A DNA stretch of 64,000 bases, taken from positions 75,938,501 through 76,002,500 of the forward strand of contig NC_133159.1 in assembly GCF_040802235.1 (NCBI RefSeq). Direction: 5' to 3'. The DNA comes from Manis javanica (taxonomy: Eukaryota; Chordata; Mammalia; Pholidota; Manidae). Position 1 is the first letter of the stretch, and the number at the start of each line of letters is the position of its first letter. Both the position numbers and the translations under genes were made by a program. Below, piece after piece: positions 59,914-64,000 of the stretch. The notes beneath the pieces were generated by a model, which saw nothing but the letters and a program-made list of their open reading frames with translations, was not told the origin of the DNA and made no database searches.

Positions 59914-59932
59914 CCCAACACTGTTGAAGCAA
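59914..59932 (-). promoter_or_regulatory. Iron-responsive element relic
   Basis: On the - strand: tgcttcaacagtgttggg. It has the bulge C, the CAGTG loop and the flanking stem of the FTL 5'UTR element that binds iron regulatory proteins. It is fossil here because the coding region is broken. Confidence 0.85.
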
Positions 59933-60110
59933 GGGACAGATCTCTGGGAACCAGGCTTGATTCTTTTGCATGTGGCTGTCCAGTTTTCCCAACAACATTT
60001 AGTGGAGACACTATCTTTTCCCCGTTACGCATTCTTGGCTCATTTGTTCTATCTTTGATTTTTCTTAATTTTCCCTGTCTACATCTTTTTTTTGATATTT
60101 GAGAATTGAC

Positions 60111-60955
60111 TCAATAATTTCCTTGAACATCAAAGTGTGATCATCCTGGCCATTGTATTTAGCATGAATTACTCTGAATGAAAGTTATCTCAGACTGGTG
60201 TTCAGCTGCACTCTGAGACTTGGTATGTATCAGAGCGTGCTGGTTAAAACTATCCAGATAATCCTTACTTTTCTATTGTTGATACCTCCTTGTTTTTTTC
60301 AGAGCTGATATAGTTATAATTAAGAAAAAGTAGCAATGAAGTAACATGAGCTGTTACTCCCTATCCTGAACTCAACATGGAAACTGTGACAACATGAAGA
60401 GGGTTGTTGGATCTGAGAAGAATATAACAATTACGACAAATCTCTGGGGAGAGACAAAGTGGTCATGCCCATTTAAAGGAAAACTGATGGTGGTCCAGAG
60501 CTGAAGAAGGCTGTGTGCCGAGGACAGGCAATAGGCAGAGGAAATCTTTCCAATTGTGCCCCTCCCCATTGCCCTCAGTAGGTAGTGACCTTCCCTATCA
60601 TCAAAAAATTGCAGCAGAAGCCCAGAAACTGGTTGGAATAAGGAAGTAACATCAGAATTGTACTTAAGCAAGACTAGGGATGGAAGCAGATATCAAAAGC
60701 CAGAAGACTCTACACTGCCCCACACCCACCCATAACACAAGGGCTGGGTAATAAAAAAGACCAGGGTGGGAGTTCCTTCTGAGGCATGGTTATATGGTGC
60801 AAAAAATATGAGTAGGGAGTAGTCAAATCTAGATTTTAATTCCAGACACTGTCTACTGGAATGTAATTGTCCCACTCCTATTTTTCCTAAACTTACCAAA
60901 AAGAGATTAAGTTGTGACCTGAGCTTTAGCTCTTCTCTTCCATGTACACAATGCT
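60111..60955. other. Intergenic, nothing recognised
   Basis: No gene or clear repeat. Confidence 0.4.
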
Positions 60956-60959
60956 GACT

Positions 60960-63395
60960 AATGAGTTGGCTTTCTAGGGGAACAAGAATGGCTAAAGGAG
61001 AATATCAAAGGAGCAAAAACAGTATGAGAAAGAAAATCATCTGAACAACTTATACCAGATAAAAGCAGAATTAGTGAAACCAAGAGAATAAGAATTTAAA
61101 ATAACCATAACAAATATCCTCAAATAGATATGGAATATACTGAAGCTAGGAAACAGTGACAAGAAGAAGAGCTAAACTGACTGGCAATGTGAATATAGCT
61201 AAAAAATGAACTAGTTAATTAGACGAGGACAAAGAAGTCTTTGCAGGCATTAAGGAAGATAAAGAGAAAGTATAAAATAAATGTTAAGAGATATGGAAGA
61301 ATGACATAGAAATTTCTATATCAGTATATCAGATGGGTCCTTGCAGAAGACAAAAGACACACTAGGCTGGGAAAAATTTAAAAGACCTTAATGAAAGCAC
61401 TACTGAAATAATAAAATTTAAGGTGGAAAATGTCATCAAAGAGGGACTTGTATATTGGTAATAGAACAATAAATTAAGAACATTTAATAGTAAAAAGATA
61501 TGATTGACAGATTATGGAGAAAAATTAGATAAGTTAAACATTATTATTGGAGATACTGATGTATTCCTTTCAAGAACTGATAGACTGAGGAAAACAAAAA
61601 GCAAATAAATATCTGGTAAAAATAATATAGTTAATAAGCTTGAACTAATATATGCACATACACATGTAAACAATATAACCCTACTCTCAACAGGGAGTAC
61701 AAATTATTTTCTAGCAAGGATGGAACATTAAGAATCTTTACTATCTGCCAAATACAAAGAAGTCCTCATAAAGCCCAAGTAATCAATACTATTCAGACCA
61801 TATTTTCTGACCATAGTGCAGTAAGAAATCATTTTTAAATAAAAAAATAATTGAGAAAGAGGTAATCATAAGGGAAATAAAGAAATACACAGAAGTAAAA
61901 GACAATGAAAAGACTACATAGTATAATTACTGGACATAGTCAAAATAGTACTTAGAAATATATAGCTGTAATAGAACAGAAAATAAAATAAAATAAAATA
62001 GATTAATATTTCAACTTGGGACCTTGGAAGAAAGATGGCTAATATTTCAGCTTGGGAAGTTGGAAGGAAGATAAGTCAAATTAAACTGCACTTAAAAAAA
62101 AAGAAAGATGGAAACTAAGATACAAAATTAATAAACTGTAGAATCTCACAAAATTAGAGAAGATAAACAAATCCAAAAATATGTTCTCTGAAAAATTCAT
62201 AAACTAAACAAAACAATGACAGCAAATGCTTAGATAGTGCTTCCCATAGTGTCAACTTGTTAGTGCTTGTGTACTGTTTTAAACATTTTACATCTATTAA
62301 TGCATTTTATCCTCACAATAACCCTATGAAGTAGGTACTGTTTTCTCAATTTTATAGATGAGGAAACAGAAGAGGCAAATTAAACTTTGCAAAATACAGA
62401 GTGTAAAAGGGGAAACAGTTGCAGAAATAAGAGATTATGAAACTTATACTAAAGAATATTATAAACAATATTCACCAAAATGTTGAAAACTGAGGAAAAA
62501 AACTTCAGGATTAATGCAAAATGTGGAATTTGTTTCAAAGAGAAACAGAAAATTTGAATAGGCAGACCAAGAAAGAATCTAAATGACAGTCAAAGGTCTT
62601 TCCCCCAGACATAAAAAGCTCCAGGCCCAGGTGGTTTTACAAATGACTTCTATCAGTTTTTCAAGAACGGGACATATTTATCATGTACAAATTGTGCAAG
62701 GAAACAGAAAACAAATGACAACTGCCCAAATCATTTTTTTTAAATTAACAAAATTCACAATATATAAAATAACTATTTTTAAATGCTCAATTTATAAGGT
62801 TAAATTAACAATGATTTAAAAACTAGATAAAGATAGTACAAGAGGGACAAAACATAGCTCCATTTAATTTATGTATGTGTTTTAAAACTATAAAGAACAT
62901 CCTAAGTGAAATATGAGCTAACAAAAATCTGATATTATACTACAAAATAATACATCATGATCAAGTAGAATTTATCTATGGATACAAAGATGGCTTAACA
63001 TCTGAACATCTGTGAGAGGAATTCACTACATTACACAATTAAAGGACAAAAAGTGCATCATGATTTAAATCCATGCAGAAAATCTTTGATACAATTCAAA
63101 TGTATAATTATCCTTAAAAAAAAGCCCCCAGAAACTGACAATAGAAAGGATATCATACAATAAAAATCATATTTCAGTAATCCAAATATAATACTTAACA
63201 AAGATGAATTCCTTTTAAAATTCAGGAAAACACAAAGATGCTCCTTATTACTATACTGTTCAACATTGTACTGGAGATTCCAACAAATATAATAAGATAA
63301 GAAAAAGAAGTGTAGTAGAGAAATTAAAATGTAAAAGACATGCCAGATACTATTGGTAGTTTATATAATTGTCAACATAGAAAATCTAGAGAGAG
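60960..63395 (+). mobile_element. Old L1 ORF2 region, sense
   Basis: Decayed reverse-transcriptase part: 'ctccaggcccaggtggttt' (PGPDGF region, 62620s), 'tgatcaagtagaatttatc' (DQVGFI, 62960s), 'gcagaaaatctttgatacaa' (AEKAFDKIQ, 63075). No long frame. Confidence 0.75.
62225..62380 (-). repeat. MIR SINE, antisense
   Basis: 'cattttatcctcacaataac', 'ctatgaagtaggtactgt', 'tagatgaggaaacagaagag'. It lies within the old L1 stretch. Confidence 0.8.
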
Positions 63396-64000
63396 CACAA
63401 TTCAAGATGGGAGTGTGAGAGGTTAGACATAAAACTCTTCCCAAAACCACATATATTATGAAAATATAGTTAATACAAGTAATCCTAAAAGAGTAACAGG
63501 AAAGAAGGCTGTACCAGACTGCATACACCTGGAGAACAGAGCAGTCCTCATGAAACAGGGTAATGTACCAAAGCCTTGATCTGGCGGGACCCAAGCCCTT
63601 CCCCCACCCCAGCTCACCAGTGGGAGAAGAGAAATGGAGTGGGGAGGAAGGGGAAGCCTATGAGTGCTGAACACTTTGCCCTGGAGATCTGCTATAGGAG
63701 CACAAACCTACATTGCATGGTGCTCTAGAGACTAGTGGGGTTGGAAAGCTAAAACAGGCGGGATCATTGGAGAGACTGAGATTCCAGCCATTTGTGGAGG
63801 ACAGGGATCCACATCCAGCTGCTCTGAGACAAAAGAAAGGCGGGTGGTCTGAGAGGCTTGGTAGCAGCATGAGGGCTGATGAAGGGGTGGGTTGTGCATG
63901 GAGCTTGCTGCATGGGAGAAGGGACAGGTGGACAACGTTGTCTGGGTGCACTCTGCCCAGCAGGTTGGGAACTTTCAGGAGCCTCAGGCATTCCATCCCC
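63396..64000 (+). mobile_element. L1 5'UTR, continues past the right edge
   Basis: Starts with an L1 head related to the other copies: aattcaagatgggagtgtga, 'ctcttcccaaaaccacat', 'cctaaaagagtaacagga', then a GC-richer 5'UTR ('ggcgggacccaagccc'). Orientation is sense, so ORF1 and ORF2 would lie beyond 64000. Completeness cannot be judged. Confidence 0.8.

Larger units (their letters stand above)
58601..59954 (-). pseudogene. FTL: Ferritin light chain processed pseudogene
   Basis: Intronless copy of FTL mRNA on the - strand: 5'UTR with iron-responsive element (59765-59950), coding region, and 3'UTR with AATAAA (near 58611-58617). Recognisable protein blocks: DVALEG, LAETKEKQ and LLKM near 59560-59640; then, after an insertion, [21 protein letters not shown] (split here by '..') near 58890-58950 and [13 protein letters not shown] near 58810-58850. 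The start codon position (59762-59764) reads ACA instead of ATG, and frameshifts interrupt the body (for example before the 'KLIRKMGDH' block). It is not a working ferritin gene. It lies within an old L1 and is itself split by a later insertion. Direct repeats are only weakly visible (gattattgtttt near 58588, gattcttttgc near 59959). Confidence 0.9.
57362..60110 (-). mobile_element. Older L1, interrupted by the FTL pseudogene
   Basis: 57362-58600 covers the 3'UTR and ORF2 C-terminal region. 59955-60110 continues exactly where it left off ('cttttgcatgtggctgtcc', then 'acaacatttagtggagacac'). These two blocks are adjacent in an intact L1, so 58601-59954 is a later insertion. Confidence 0.85.

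Noticed and set aside
63658..63996. 112-codon - strand frame at the right edge
   Set aside because: Opposite strand of an L1 5'UTR; GC-rich chance frame.

Overview
The window is nuclear DNA from a placental mammal. It carries the 3' half of one protein-coding gene, ZNF326, on the + strand. Five internal coding exons and the last coding exon are visible between 5416 and 26945, each with GT-AG borders and compatible phases. Earlier exons (roughly the first half of the protein) must lie left of position 1. From about 27.7 kb to the right edge I find no other intact gene. That part is intergenic DNA made of stacked repeats.

Organism: the repeats are L1, L2, MIR, MER20, Tigger1 and LTR elements. 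The younger L1s share a lineage-type 5'UTR beginning with a GGAGCCAAGATGG-like block. I see no Alu, rodent B1/B2, carnivore tRNA-Lys SINE, ruminant BovB/Bov-tA or equid SINE in 64 kb. This suggests a laurasiatherian lineage without an abundant young SINE. A pangolin is my best guess, held only moderately.

Layout. 1-5415: ZNF326 intron with nested L1s and two short insertions that have target-site duplications (TSDs). 5416-14405: five coding exons, including both zinc fingers. A partial duplicate of the first-finger exon (9941-10066) and an LTR-derived retroposon (13942-14082) lie in the introns. 14406-26576: a 12.2-kb intron mostly filled by one antisense insertion (15658-23655). It is flanked by a 13-bp TSD and joins a full-length L1 to the 3' end of an endogenous retrovirus. 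26577-26945: last coding exon (acidic tail), with an in-frame TGA 27 codons before the expected stop. 26946-27690: 3'UTR with three AATAAA signals.

27.7-64 kb: decayed L1, L2, MIR, MER20 and a Tigger1 copy (36093-38346); a probable solo LTR (44.3 kb); a near full-length L1 (50804-56463) carrying a retroposed U6 snRNA copy; a ferritin light chain processed pseudogene that keeps its iron-responsive element, sits inside an old L1 and is itself split by another retrocopy (57.3-60.1 kb); and the 5' end of a + strand L1 running off the right edge.

The most notable observations are the L1-retrovirus composite, the early stop in ZNF326, the duplicated finger exon, the U6 copy, the triple nest at FTL, and several short insertions with clear TSDs but unusual content. 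All identifications come from reading the sequence and from memory of families; no database search was run.
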